From positions 1 through 23,718 of IMG/VR virus record IMGVR_UViG_3300027974_000157: a DNA stretch of 23,718 nt. One strand, written 5' to 3'. This DNA is from a virus. A program made the position numbers and the translations under genes. The stretch's first letter is position 1. Every line of letters begins with the position of its first letter. The notes under the pieces were generated by a model. It did not search any database, was not told the DNA's origin, and saw nothing but the letters and a program-made list of their open reading frames with translations. Positions 1-6,121 of this stretch are shown one piece after another.

Positions 1-192
1 CAACGCATGCAGTGGAAGTCCGCGGTAGATCGCGCCACACTTGAGCATGACAGTGCATCCCCAGGCCCGGCCAGGGATCGCGGTCAGTCCAAACCAGACA
101 GCGTCTTCTATCTCCTGCTTCTCACCGTCAGATACAAACGCCATGTCGACCTTGACGTATAGGTGGCGCGGAAGGTTGGCTGCGTGGGTCAT
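1..192 (-). CDS. Hypothetical phage protein, 3' part beyond window
   Basis: The visible part is the first 64 codons, beginning MTHAANLPRHLYVKVDMAF; the gene runs off the left edge. Its ATG (192-190) overlaps the TGA of the upstream 59-aa gene in an ATGA, so it is translationally coupled to the accessory cassette. The visible chain has the pattern VDMAF...AVWFGLTAIPGRAWGCTVML..GAIYRGLPLHAL, which resembles small beta-rich phage proteins of unknown function often found near DNA-metabolism genes in environmental phages; that resemblance is from memory. No catalytic motif or membrane segment is visible. The reading frame is secure because of the overlap and the absence of stops; the function is unknown. 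Confidence 0.75.
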   Translation of the reverse strand, partial: MTHAANLPRHLYVKVDMAFVSDGEKQEIEDAVWFGLTAIPGRAWGCTVMLKCGAIYRGLPLHAL

Positions 193-368
193 TTGACCTT
201 CTTCTGGGGCAAATTGTTCTTAACCTTCTTCCAAACTGATTCGTCCTTATCAAAACCAAGAGACCAGTTCATGACCTTGCTGTAGATCGAATACCCATAT
301 CCAAACCGCATGAACGTCCTTGAGATCAAGTCTCCTATCCAATAGAAAGTCCAGGCTAGCGCTCTCAT
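189..368 (-). CDS. Small hypothetical protein (59 aa), membrane-associated?
   Basis: The ATG at 368-366 overlaps the TGA of the upstream 26-aa gene (ATGA), and its own TGA overlaps the next start in the same way, which fixes both ends. A longer reading starting at 494 would run back into the oxygenase gene and is not needed. The product begins MRALAWTFYWIGDLISRTFM and is rich in aromatic residues over the first 40 positions (W, F and Y with G and few charges), then ends in a lysine-rich tail (KKVKNNLPQKKVK). This suggests a peripheral or amphipathic membrane association, with the basic tail on the cytoplasmic side. Similar short FYWIGDLISR-type proteins occur in many environmental phages without an assigned function. 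Confidence 0.75.
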   Translation of the reverse strand: MRALAWTFYWIGDLISRTFMRFGYGYSIYSKVMNWSLGFDKDESVWKKVKNNLPQKKVK

Positions 369-445
369 TTGTTCAGCTTGTCGCAGTACATGAGGAGTAC
401 TCCAAAGACAACCATCCAAAACATGATTATAAAGAAATCGCTCAT
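365..445 (-). CDS. 26-aa single-pass membrane microprotein
   Basis: The reading begins at the ATG at 445-443, which overlaps the oxygenase TGA (ATGA). It is preceded by CAGGAGGACAGTGGCG, a strong SD with about 9 nt spacing, and its stop overlaps the next start. The product is a single hydrophobic helix of about 18 residues (FFIIMFWMVVFGVLLMY) flanked by a short acidic N terminus and CDKLNK. A protein this small with perfect coupling on both sides is plausible as a phage membrane effector, holin modulator or regulator of a neighbouring membrane protein. None of these roles is shown by the sequence. Confidence 0.65.
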   Translation of the reverse strand: MSDFFIIMFWMVVFGVLLMYCDKLNK

Positions 446-1005
446 CGCCACTGTCCTCCTGTAAGCCAGGCGACCAGCACCCACCTGGAGCCAAAGAACA
501 CTGGCAGTGCCTGGTGCTTTATGTAGGTAGGAAACATAGTTGCCGATCCCCGCTTCTTCACATCCTTCGCGTTGTGCAAGTCGCACTCAACCCGGAGTCC
601 TCCGCCCAGGAACTCTGTTGGATCTGATAGGTTGATCACCATCGTTAGCTTGCGATCGCTACCATCGAAGCAGTCGAAGTGTGGCAGGAAAAACTGCCCG
701 GGCCTATAGCGCAGGATCTGCAGTTGCTGAATGCCAGTGATGTCAAACTTGTAGTGCTCTTCGTTTAGGTCCATGGCAACACTTCTGACAACGTCGTATA
801 GCCACTTGTAATGTTCTGCGAACGGCACCCAGCAAGATGAGCATGTCCTGGTGAATGAAGACTTGGTCGTTCCGTCCTTCTTCATAACGTGAGACCTCTT
901 CATGCCTATGACCTCGGCATCATCGCGGATCATATTGCACTGCCCCTGCGTCAACACGTCCGGCTCGCACACTGCCGTTAAGATCTTCTGCTTAAAGTCG
1001 CTCAT
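442..1005 (-). CDS. 2OG-Fe(II) oxygenase (prolyl-4-hydroxylase/PKHD-like)
   Basis: A 187-aa protein with the double-stranded beta-helix signature of 2-oxoglutarate/Fe(II) dioxygenases. The iron ligands are H109 and D111 in LPHFDCFDG and H164 in YIKHQALPV, and R174 in GSRWVLVAWLTG is the probable 2-oxoglutarate-binding basic residue. LRYRPGQFFLPHFD and MVINLS...GGGLRV match the P4H/PKHD core strands. Such enzymes couple 2OG decarboxylation to hydroxylation of a protein residue or small molecule. The start is set by AAGGAGATTAGAC upstream of the ATG and a 14-nt overlap with the previous gene. It sits directly downstream of two glycosyltransferases, so it may create or modify a hydroxyl that is later glycosylated (inference). 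The substrate is unknown. Confidence 0.9.
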   Translation of the reverse strand: MSDFKQKILTAVCEPDVLTQGQCNMIRDDAEVIGMKRSHVMKKDGTTKSSFTRTCSSCWVPFAEHYKWLYDVVRSVAMDLNEEHYKFDITGIQQLQILRYRPGQFFLPHFDCFDGSDRKLTMVINLSDPTEFLGGGLRVECDLHNAKDVKKRGSATMFPTYIKHQALPVFFGSRWVLVAWLTGGQWR

Positions 1006-1252
1006 GTCTAATCTCCTTGAGCGCGGTCTTCAGCGCGTACTGGAACAGGGCATCCTTATCGTTCGCAATGTGGATGCGCCCGGCCTCAACGATTGATTCG
1101 TAGACGTCTTTGTCCACGTCCAGGCCCAACTCGTAGCAGACAACTTTCTTCTCAGAAACGATTCTGATTAGACCTGCTTTAAGTTTGCCTGGATTTCTTT
1201 TGTCTTTGCCAGGATATCTTCTGGCTTGATTGACCTTAGAACGTTGCACCAT
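992..1252 (-). CDS. Hypothetical protein (86 aa), long overlap with GT9 gene
   Basis: The ATG at 1252 has a good SD (AGGGAG, about 7 nt upstream), yet the first 85 nt lie in another frame inside the 3' end of the GT9-like gene. No standard ATG follows soon after the overlap, so the long overlap is probably real. The N-terminal 25 residues are very basic (RSKVNQARRYPGKDKRNPGK). The rest is a mixed charged domain (CYELGLDVDKDVYESIVEAG, then FQYALKTALKEIRHERL) that may form a strand plus two helices. The protein is not recognised. An alternative is a shorter protein from an internal TTG near 1136. Confidence 0.55.
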   Translation of the reverse strand: MVQRSKVNQARRYPGKDKRNPGKLKAGLIRIVSEKKVVCYELGLDVDKDVYESIVEAGRIHIANDKDALFQYALKTALKEIRHERL

Positions 1253-2232
1253 TTGGGTTCTCCCTGTATTGCGTTGACCGCGTCTTTACATTTGTCCTTG
1301 GGTTGCTCGTACACCGAGCATGGGGCGTGGGGACAAACATCTTTAGGAAAGATTGGCTTCACGTAATTGTAGTACTTCGACGTGTGCTCAGGTCCGTAGG
1401 GTCCGTACAGTCCAACGGTTGGCGCGTCGAATATCGCTGTCATGTGCATGACTGCCGACTCCGGGCAAACTGCCATGTCGCAACGCGCAGCCAGGTGCAA
1501 CAGCGTCCTGACGTTGCGTAGTCTTCCCTGGAGATTGATCAGTCTGCTGTGCGTGATGGATAAGGGAGGATCGTCGTGGCCCACTGCTACGACTTGCCAA
1601 TCCTTGTTCTCCTTTAAGAACGACTTGATGAACAGCCCTGCCTCGTGGGTTGGGTAACTCTTCCACAGGCTAGATCCGCTGATCGAATAAAGCAGGAACG
1701 GTCCTTCAACGTCGAATCCTATCGTAGCCAACTCATGCTGATCTTTCTCTAGCAACTTGGCGTAAGGCTTCTTAAAGTTGTCGTCGACCTCGACGCCCCA
1801 GGATCTGTAGACGTAGTCGTACACGTTGCCGTCCAGGTGCGCGGTCTTTGACAGGATATCGTCCAGGCAAACGTGACCCTTGTAAGATTTCCATGTAGCA
1901 ATCGTAGGGGCCAACGGCATGACCCTGACTCCGGCGAATCCTTCCCACAATGGCAAGTGCCGCTGCGGAACGTAAGCCTCGATCCTTCCGTCTCCCTCGT
2001 AGTGTTGCATCGCTCTGGCGACACCCATGGCGATGAACTGATCCCCGATCGCTCCACCGCGGTATAGGGCCGCGTATCCGCCCGAGGCGCAACCAACCCG
2101 GTAAGGAATTGTGTAGGCATCGGCATGTGTCCCGGGCACTCCCTTAACTTCATTCGGAACTACTACAGAATCGTGTGGATGATGCAGACGATCATCTAAC
2201 ATCATGGGATCTTTTAGGGTCAATATTCTCAT
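1168..2232 (-). CDS. GT9-like glycosyltransferase (heptosyltransferase fold)
   Basis: A 354-aa protein with a GT-B architecture. The N-terminal Rossmann loop is YRGGAIGDQFIAMG at about residues 57-70, the place of the conserved GD motif in family 9 (ADP-heptose:LPS heptosyltransferases). The C-terminal nucleotide-sugar half carries CPESAVMHMTAIFDAPTVGL followed by YGPYGPEHTSKYY (about 256-290), equivalent to the 'D-s-G-x-x-H-l-A...G-p-t' signature of GT9. A cysteine-bearing tail (CPHAPCSVYEQPKDKCKD) is typical of LPS-type members. The ATG overlaps the GT8 stop (ATGA). The probable role is sugar transfer to LPS, virion or a modified acceptor; donor and acceptor cannot be read from sequence. 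The first 50 residues are an unusual extension. Confidence 0.8.
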   Translation of the reverse strand: MRILTLKDPMMLDDRLHHPHDSVVVPNEVKGVPGTHADAYTIPYRVGCASGGYAALYRGGAIGDQFIAMGVARAMQHYEGDGRIEAYVPQRHLPLWEGFAGVRVMPLAPTIATWKSYKGHVCLDDILSKTAHLDGNVYDYVYRSWGVEVDDNFKKPYAKLLEKDQHELATIGFDVEGPFLLYSISGSSLWKSYPTHEAGLFIKSFLKENKDWQVVAVGHDDPPLSITHSRLINLQGRLRNVRTLLHLAARCDMAVCPESAVMHMTAIFDAPTVGLYGPYGPEHTSKYYNYVKPIFPKDVCPHAPCSVYEQPKDKCKDAVNAIQGEPKWCNVLRSIKPEDILAKTKEIQANLKQV

Positions 2233-2873
2233 GGTAGTACCTTGTCCATTTCCTCAATCCACTTCGCGCGGTCGTCTCCGTAGATCCCGGCTGCGTGTGG
2301 CATGAATGCATCTGACTGCTTCTTGTCCTTCGGGGTATTAATCTCCATCGCATTCCATTCCCAACTCAGGAATCGAATGGAGTAACCCAGCATCCTCGCC
2401 CGGTAGTTGGTGAACGTCTGTTCCGGGAACGCAAACGGTGCGTACACGAAGTTGTCCCAGGCGCCTGCATGTTGCCTGTCGCACACCATCACCCCGGTGT
2501 TAAAGTAGCCTTGCGTCCACCTGACCGATCCGAGCATTGCCTGGGATAGGATCATCTCGTTGGCCCGGCCCCAATGTAGCTGGTCACCGTGAGGGGCGTC
2601 GGCGCAAGCATAGAAGTGTCCCTGTGGAAAAGTCTCGAATGGGTTTACGCACTCGCGCGAAATCAATACATCGCTGTCAACGAACAGGGTCCTGTCAGCA
2701 TTCTTCACCGCGTCGACCAGTGACATCTTTGCTAGCAGTCCGATCGGCTTCTCTGGCTTGATGACTACAAGACTAGCGTCCCACCGTTTAGAAGATTCTT
2801 CCATCCTTGGGAGGGAATGTTTCTCAAACCATTCCGGCAGTTGGCAGCTAACTGTTACTATTTGCCTCTTCAT
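2229..2873 (-). CDS. GT8-like glycosyltransferase (GT-A fold)
   Basis: A 214-aa protein with the hallmarks of a GT-A, glycogenin/galactosyltransferase-like family 8 enzyme. LFVDSDVLI contains the metal/UDP-binding DxD at D66-S-D68, FNTGVMV (124-130) is the acceptor-site strand, and PHAAG (192-196) is the C-terminal histidine motif that helps bind the nucleotide-sugar metal. It is somewhat shorter than most cellular GT8 proteins, as usual in phages. The start follows AAGGAGG at about 10 nt and overlaps the upstream 50-aa gene by 26 nt. The next gene, a GT9-like enzyme, overlaps by ATGA, so the two transferases should be made together. The sugar and acceptor are unknown. Confidence 0.82.
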   Translation of the reverse strand: MKRQIVTVSCQLPEWFEKHSLPRMEESSKRWDASLVVIKPEKPIGLLAKMSLVDAVKNADRTLFVDSDVLISRECVNPFETFPQGHFYACADAPHGDQLHWGRANEMILSQAMLGSVRWTQGYFNTGVMVCDRQHAGAWDNFVYAPFAFPEQTFTNYRARMLGYSIRFLSWEWNAMEINTPKDKKQSDAFMPHAAGIYGDDRAKWIEEMDKVLP

Positions 2874-3000
2874 TGATGCCTGCCTCCTTAATTGCTTTCT
2901 TTAACCCCTCCGGGATAATCGTTAGCTTTCCGCCAGAATCAAAAATATCTCCGTTGGAAGTCACCGCGTAGTACCTTTCGCCCCACTGGACAAAGATCAT
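2848..3000 (-). CDS. Small hypothetical protein (50 aa)
   Basis: The ATG at 3000-2998 overlaps the upstream TGA (ATGA) and is preceded by GAAAGGAAGTCGAC, so this internal ATG is preferred over the in-frame start at 3060. The product begins MIFVQWGERYYAVTSNGDIF and has two short beta strands followed by an amphipathic helix (EGLKKAIKEAG) and a polar tail. No family was recognised. It overlaps the start of the GT8-like gene by 26 nt. Confidence 0.6.
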   Translation of the reverse strand: MIFVQWGERYYAVTSNGDIFDSGGKLTIIPEGLKKAIKEAGINEEANSNS

Positions 3001-3182
3001 GTCGACTTCCTTTCGTCCATGAATCTCTGGATGATCTGATGCAGTCGATAGTTTTCCCATGATAGATACTCCATGATGCGCTCCATCCTGGTCGACTCGT
3101 CCTTGTGGAGGAACACTGCGAGTGGGTCCTCCCAGGTCGTTGTCTTCGGGCCAATATGGATGCTGGTACTATTTGTCGTCAC
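2997..3182 (-). CDS. Small hypothetical protein (61 aa)
   Basis: A frame that fills the space between the 43-aa membrane gene and the 50-aa gene and ends in an ATGA overlap with the latter. The start is uncertain: a GTG at 3182 is chosen, an in-frame TTG lies at 3194, and neither has a clear SD. The C-terminal half is a charged amphipathic helix (STRMERIMEYLSWENYRLHQ and on to RFMDERKST). No known domain was recognised. Weak initiation may mean it depends on re-initiation after the upstream stop (14-nt overlap). Confidence 0.5.
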   Translation of the reverse strand: MTTNSTSIHIGPKTTTWEDPLAVFLHKDESTRMERIMEYLSWENYRLHQIIQRFMDERKST

Positions 3183-3300
3183 GGATTTTGTCAATTTTAT
3201 CGACCGTGATCATGGTCACCCAAACCAATGGTGCAAGCACAATCACGATAGTTGTGATTAATCCGATTAAGAATATCAACTCAATGATGTGCCCAGCCAT
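3169..3300 (-). CDS. 43-aa small membrane protein
   Basis: The start is the ATG at 3300-3298, which overlaps the upstream TAA (TAATG) and follows AAGGAAGGAAAGATACG. The product is MAGHIIEL followed by a long hydrophobic stretch, IFLIGLITTIVIVLAPLVWV (about residues 9-28), and then a charged cytoplasmic-type tail ending KIDKIRDDK. It is most simply a single-pass or hairpin membrane protein with its charged C terminus inside. Size and topology fit a holin, antiholin or small regulator, but its position among DNA-metabolism genes rather than next to the muramidase gives no support for lysis. Confidence 0.65.
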   Translation of the reverse strand: MAGHIIELIFLIGLITTIVIVLAPLVWVTMITVDKIDKIRDDK

Positions 3301-3671
3301 TATCGTATCTTTCCTTCCTTGGCCTTGTAGAGCGTGAACACTGCTCGGACCAGTGCGCGCTCCAGGTGGTCGATGCATGTTTCGCCGGAACCGTCCGGAG
3401 AAGACGTGTTGCCATCGATCTGTTGCATCGCTCGGGTCATGTGGGCAATTGCCCGGTCGGAGTTGTAGCGAAGTGAGTTCTTGTGGAACCACTCGCCGAA
3501 CCTGGACTTGTTTGACCCGCGGTTCATGATCTTTCTGATCACACTGCTGGCATAGGTGGCTACGTCTTCGATTGTTGGTTCTGTATGATCCTTGACCGGG
3601 AGCCCCTCCTGGAGCTCGCGGACTGCTGTGCCCAGCGAATCGATTGCTTCCATGATTGATTCAGTACTCAT
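3300..3671 (-). CDS. Hypothetical helical protein (123 aa)
   Basis: The ATG at 3671 lies one base after the upstream TAA (TAATATG); the SD is weak. The chain is mostly helical. Its C-terminal half has ordered polar and hydrophobic residues (SDRAIAHMTRAMQQID, a glycine/serine loop, then CIDHLERALVRAVFTLYK). The 'H-x-x-R-A ... D-H-L-x-R-A' spacing recalls phage helical pyrophosphohydrolase-like or DUF5664-like proteins that act on dNTPs. The metal-binding acidic set is not complete enough to claim this. It lies in the DNA-metabolism cluster. Confidence 0.7.
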   Translation of the reverse strand: MSTESIMEAIDSLGTAVRELQEGLPVKDHTEPTIEDVATYASSVIRKIMNRGSNKSRFGEWFHKNSLRYNSDRAIAHMTRAMQQIDGNTSSPDGSGETCIDHLERALVRAVFTLYKAKEGKIR

Positions 3672-3672
3672 A

Positions 3673-3945
3673 TTAACAGTCCCACTTTCTCAGGCTTTTA
3701 TTGATCCTGCTGTTTGGGTCCCGGGCAGTCTTGGCCGAGGTCAACTTCTTCTTCATGCCCGACATGCGAGCACAAAAAGATTTGCGCCTTGCGGCCGAGG
3801 TCTCGGATCTGGCAGCCTGCTTCCTGCTGACCGGGGCCTTTAGGTTCCCGCCTGTAGACCGATTGTAGCTACGACGTCCGGCCTCATTCAGCCCACCTTC
3901 CGGGTTTTTACCCAGGGCCCTTTGCCATGCTGGACTATCTGCCAT
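3673..3945 (-). CDS. DUF6321-like small basic phage protein (90 aa)
   Basis: The start is the ATG at 3945, seven bases after AAAGGAG; the TTG two codons upstream lies too close to the SD. The protein starts MADSPAWQRALGKNPEGGLN, continues with GRRSYNRSTGGNLKAPV and has RRKSFCARMSGM near the middle, the set of motifs found in a widespread environmental-phage family (remembered as DUF6321). It is Lys/Arg/Gly-rich with few hydrophobic residues, which suggests nucleic-acid binding or an unstructured state, but no function is known. It overlaps the 52-aa gene by 11 nt; the two basic proteins often occur as neighbours in phages (from memory). Confidence 0.85.
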   Translation of the reverse strand: MADSPAWQRALGKNPEGGLNEAGRRSYNRSTGGNLKAPVSRKQAARSETSAARRKSFCARMSGMKKKLTSAKTARDPNSRINKSLRKWDC

Positions 3946-4093
3946 AACCAATCTCCTTTGCAGTTAGCTTTGACCTCTCGAATGCTTCCGCGGTCGGCGC
4001 TCCTTTAGAGCCGGGTTTCCTCATTTTCTCTTTCGAGCCAGCCTTAATCCTGGCCCTCTTCTTGTGTATGTTTGCGTATAGTCCTGGTTTCAT
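3935..4093 (-). CDS. 52-aa basic phage microprotein (MKPGLYANIHKKR family)
   Basis: The ATG at 4093-4091 is preceded by AAAAGGAGAAATAAAA, a strong SD. The translation starts MKPGLYANIHKKRARIKAGS, then continues KEKMRKPGSKGAPTAEAFER and ends SKLTAKEIGYGR before TAG at 3937-3935. The motif MKPGLYANIH..R..I..GS.EKMRKPGSKGAPT is shared by many small basic phage proteins encoded next to replication and nuclease genes (established from memory, function unknown). The high Lys/Arg content suggests contact with nucleic acid. The 3' end overlaps the next gene by 11 nt in another frame. Confidence 0.85.
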   Translation of the reverse strand: MKPGLYANIHKKRARIKAGSKEKMRKPGSKGAPTAEAFERSKLTAKEIGYGR

Positions 4094-4110
4094 TTTTATT
4101 TCTCCTTTTG

Positions 4111-4983
4111 TTAAACCACACCTTTAGGTTTGAATTTCTTGTCAAAGCACCACAGTGCCAGGCAGTGCTGAAAAGCACTCCAACCATCTTCCAACTCCTG
4201 CTCGCTCCACTTGTAAACAAACGGAGCGGACGGAGTCTTCGACGACAGGATCACCGACATGCAGTGCACTTCCTTACCAAGGGCCTTCCTATAGGCCCCC
4301 AATTGCATGGCGTCGTGGGCATAAATCGGGCGCTTTGATGCTGTGACCTTCTCCGGGTCGAACGATCTGTTCTTCAGATCGATTAGGCATGTGCCATACT
4401 CGGAGTGATCGATCAGTGCGTCCGCCTTTCCAGCGTATCCAGCACCGACCAGCACCTTCTCTTCCCAATGGGAGGAGATGACCTCAGAGTTGATCCACTT
4501 CACCATGTGCTCCGCAAAGGGGAGGAGATCCTCGCGAATCTCAATATCATTTATGGATACAGGCTCCTTCTTCTCGCGCAGTAGTGGAAGTAGTCTCTCC
4601 TGGACATCATGCATAGCAGTGCCATGGTTCGACGCTTTCTTAGTCACTGCCTTGCTCAACTCCTCAACTGCCGACGCCCAATCTTCCAGGGTCTCCCCGG
4701 GAAGTCTCGGGCGCTCGTCGGCTGCGAGTAGGACCTGGGTTATTTTCCAGGCATTGAGTTGTGGGGCGTCCTTTACCTTCATCACTGAAGTGACCGACGG
4801 AAGCAAATCAATCCCCTCCTTGGCTAGCTTCCTCACGTCCCGGAGCGTTGTTGGACGATCGCGTCCTTCAGCGTCTGGGACTGTGTGGTAAGCCTCTCCA
4901 TCAGTCGAGTACCAGTGTGCGGAAAATTCCGCAGACACAAGCCTCGTCGGCGTTTCCGAATGTGTAGAGAGTTCCAGTGCCAT
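4111..4983 (-). CDS. PD-(D/E)XK exonuclease, RecB/Cas4-like
   Basis: A 290-aa protein. The ATG at 4983-4981 overlaps the TAA of the SSB-like gene (TAATG), so the longer frame from 5067 is rejected. Nuclease motifs occur in order: H120 and H125 in NHGTAMHDV, E175 in HWEEKVL, D188 in GYAGKADALID (motif II), D202-x-K204 in LIDLKNR (motif III), and Q227 in DAMQLGAYRKAL (the QxxxY motif of RecB-type nucleases). The N-terminal LLPSVTSVMKV...LNAWK is typical of phage members. The family degrades or resects DNA with two metal ions. Being coupled to an SSB-like protein suggests a role in recombination or host DNA breakdown. Confidence 0.88.
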   Translation of the reverse strand: MALELSTHSETPTRLVSAEFSAHWYSTDGEAYHTVPDAEGRDRPTTLRDVRKLAKEGIDLLPSVTSVMKVKDAPQLNAWKITQVLLAADERPRLPGETLEDWASAVEELSKAVTKKASNHGTAMHDVQERLLPLLREKKEPVSINDIEIREDLLPFAEHMVKWINSEVISSHWEEKVLVGAGYAGKADALIDHSEYGTCLIDLKNRSFDPEKVTASKRPIYAHDAMQLGAYRKALGKEVHCMSVILSSKTPSAPFVYKWSEQELEDGWSAFQHCLALWCFDKKFKPKGVV

Positions 4984-5600
4984 TAGAACGGTGCTCCGTC
5001 GTCGGTCGCTACGGTCGACTTGACTCCACCGAGTTCCTTCGATAGGAGAATTTTCTCCTGTAGCCACTTGGGCAAGTTGACAAACTCGCCACCCTGGCCC
5101 TGCTCGATCTCGTATGAGACAAGATTGTTTACGCGCTCGGGGACAACCATGCCTTTTGGCAATTTGGATGCCGATCCGATCGCAGCGTAGGTCTTGCCGG
5201 ACGTCTGGCTAACCTTGTGAACTACGTTGAGCAGTGCCGACTTCCCAAGGAAGTCTGTCACCTTGAATGAGGCAAGTTGCTTCGCGTTGAGCGCTGATCC
5301 GAGCCAGCCTTCAACGAACTTCCGAAGCGACGCCTTCGGTCCGATCGACGCGGTAAACTCCGCGGAACAGACCAACGGCTTTTTGATGATGGTGACCTTG
5401 CCATTCTCTACTTGTTCAAAGTCGTCGTTCTGATCGCAGATCTCAAACGCGATCCGGATCTTCTTCAACTCCTTCGTCTCACCTTGGTAGGTGCTCTTTT
5501 GGGTTCCGAGGTCAACGACCGAATAGCAGATTGCAGGATGCGCTCCCGCCTCTACGATCGGTCTTTCTTTTGTGCTTTTCTCGCTTAGTACTAGTGCCAT
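4983..5600 (-). CDS. Probable phage single-stranded DNA-binding protein
   Basis: A 205-aa protein preceded by AAAGGAGACACACAT. The N-terminal part (AGAHPAICYSVVDLGTQ, then KKIRIAFEICD) has the strand pattern of an OB-like phage single-strand-binding fold. The C terminus ends VATDDGAPF: two acidic residues and a Pro-Phe end like the DDDIPF tip of bacterial SSB, which recruits partner enzymes. Its 3' end is coupled to the RecB-like exonuclease and it follows the resolvase by 13 nt, matching the gp2.5/SSB position in phage replication modules. ssDNA binding is inferred from tip and context rather than a fully recognised domain. Confidence 0.78.
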   Translation of the reverse strand: MALVLSEKSTKERPIVEAGAHPAICYSVVDLGTQKSTYQGETKELKKIRIAFEICDQNDDFEQVENGKVTIIKKPLVCSAEFTASIGPKASLRKFVEGWLGSALNAKQLASFKVTDFLGKSALLNVVHKVSQTSGKTYAAIGSASKLPKGMVVPERVNNLVSYEIEQGQGGEFVNLPKWLQEKILLSKELGGVKSTVATDDGAPF

Positions 5601-5613
5601 ATGTGTGTCTCCT

Positions 5614-6027
5614 TTATGGTTTATTTGGGTTTATCTGAGGTGAAGTCTGGCGAATGTCTTTTGCGTATGTGACTGCTGGCAACACGATCGGAAGACTATT
5701 GTTTACCAAATCGATCCAATCCTTGAATTTCATCGTGACGTGCCATTCTGTTTGATTTCTTCGATGGCACACGATAGGCGTCTTACCAGCTTTTGAATCG
5801 TTTGAAGATTGTTGCATCCAATCGTAAATTTTGGTTTGCTGGCAGTACTTGACCTCGACGTGGTAGGGCCAGAATTCTGATTCGACCAGTACATCACTAG
5901 CTCCCCCATCCGGTGACCCGCAGAACTGCTGGGCGCGCCTAGCCTTCCATCCAGCCTCACTGAGCAGGCTTGAGACCTCGCGTTCACCGCGTTTCCCCTT
6001 GTTGCGTGACATTTTTCCTCCGCCCAT
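5614..6027 (-). CDS. Hjc-like Holliday junction resolvase (PD-(D/E)XK)
   Basis: A 137-aa protein with an archaeal Hjc-type nuclease core: RNKGKRGEREVSSLL with E15, GASDVLV with D45, and YHVEVKYC with E58-x-K60, forming E...D...ExK. This family cleaves four-way DNA junctions as a dimer; in phages it replaces T7 endonuclease I for branched DNA removal before packaging. Two starts are possible: ATG 6027 with AAGGAGGT (4-nt gap), and ATG 6012 with GGAGG (4-nt gap). The second gives a form starting MSRNKGKRG, closest to the family. It begins the DNA-metabolism block after an unusual intergenic region. Confidence 0.85.
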   Translation of the reverse strand: MGGGKMSRNKGKRGEREVSSLLSEAGWKARRAQQFCGSPDGGASDVLVESEFWPYHVEVKYCQQTKIYDWMQQSSNDSKAGKTPIVCHRRNQTEWHVTMKFKDWIDLVNNSLPIVLPAVTYAKDIRQTSPQINPNKP

Positions 6028-6039
6028 GGTGACCTCCTT
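6013..6039 (-). promoter_or_regulatory. Two tandem Shine-Dalgarno sites for the resolvase
   Basis: On the minus strand, AAGGAGGT (6039-6032) stands 4 nt before ATG 6027, and GGAGG (6021-6017) stands 4 nt before ATG 6012. The second SD is also read as Gly-Gly codons of the longer form. Both starts may be used. Confidence 0.6.
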
Positions 6040-6121
6040 GTTTCAAGATCACCGGACTCTGCCGAGACACGGCATTCGAGTCAATATATTATTTTAGGGA
6101 AATTTTAATTAGCTTGACTTG
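6028..6121 (-). promoter_or_regulatory. Intergenic region with a hairpin and AT-rich block
   Basis: This 94-nt gap separates the virion/lysis block from the DNA-metabolism block. An imperfect hairpin is visible: ACTC TGCCG (6056-6064), a 5-nt loop AGACA (6065-6069), CGGCA (6070-6074), a TTC bulge and GAGT (6078-6081). An AT-rich tract (6082-6110) lies upstream in the transcription direction and holds a minus-strand TAAAAT (6096-6091) that could be a -10, plus a TTGACT (6084-6079). No T-run follows the hairpin, so it is not a standard terminator. A promoter or mRNA-processing site here is an inference. Confidence 0.4.

Noticed and set aside
4984-5067. N-terminal extension of the exonuclease (start at 5067)
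   Set aside because: The ATG at 4983 overlaps the SSB stop in the coupled style used throughout. The extension reads through the SSB C terminus and has no family-like sequence.
6028-6121. Rho-independent terminator at the border hairpin
   Set aside because: No run of T follows the stem on either strand.
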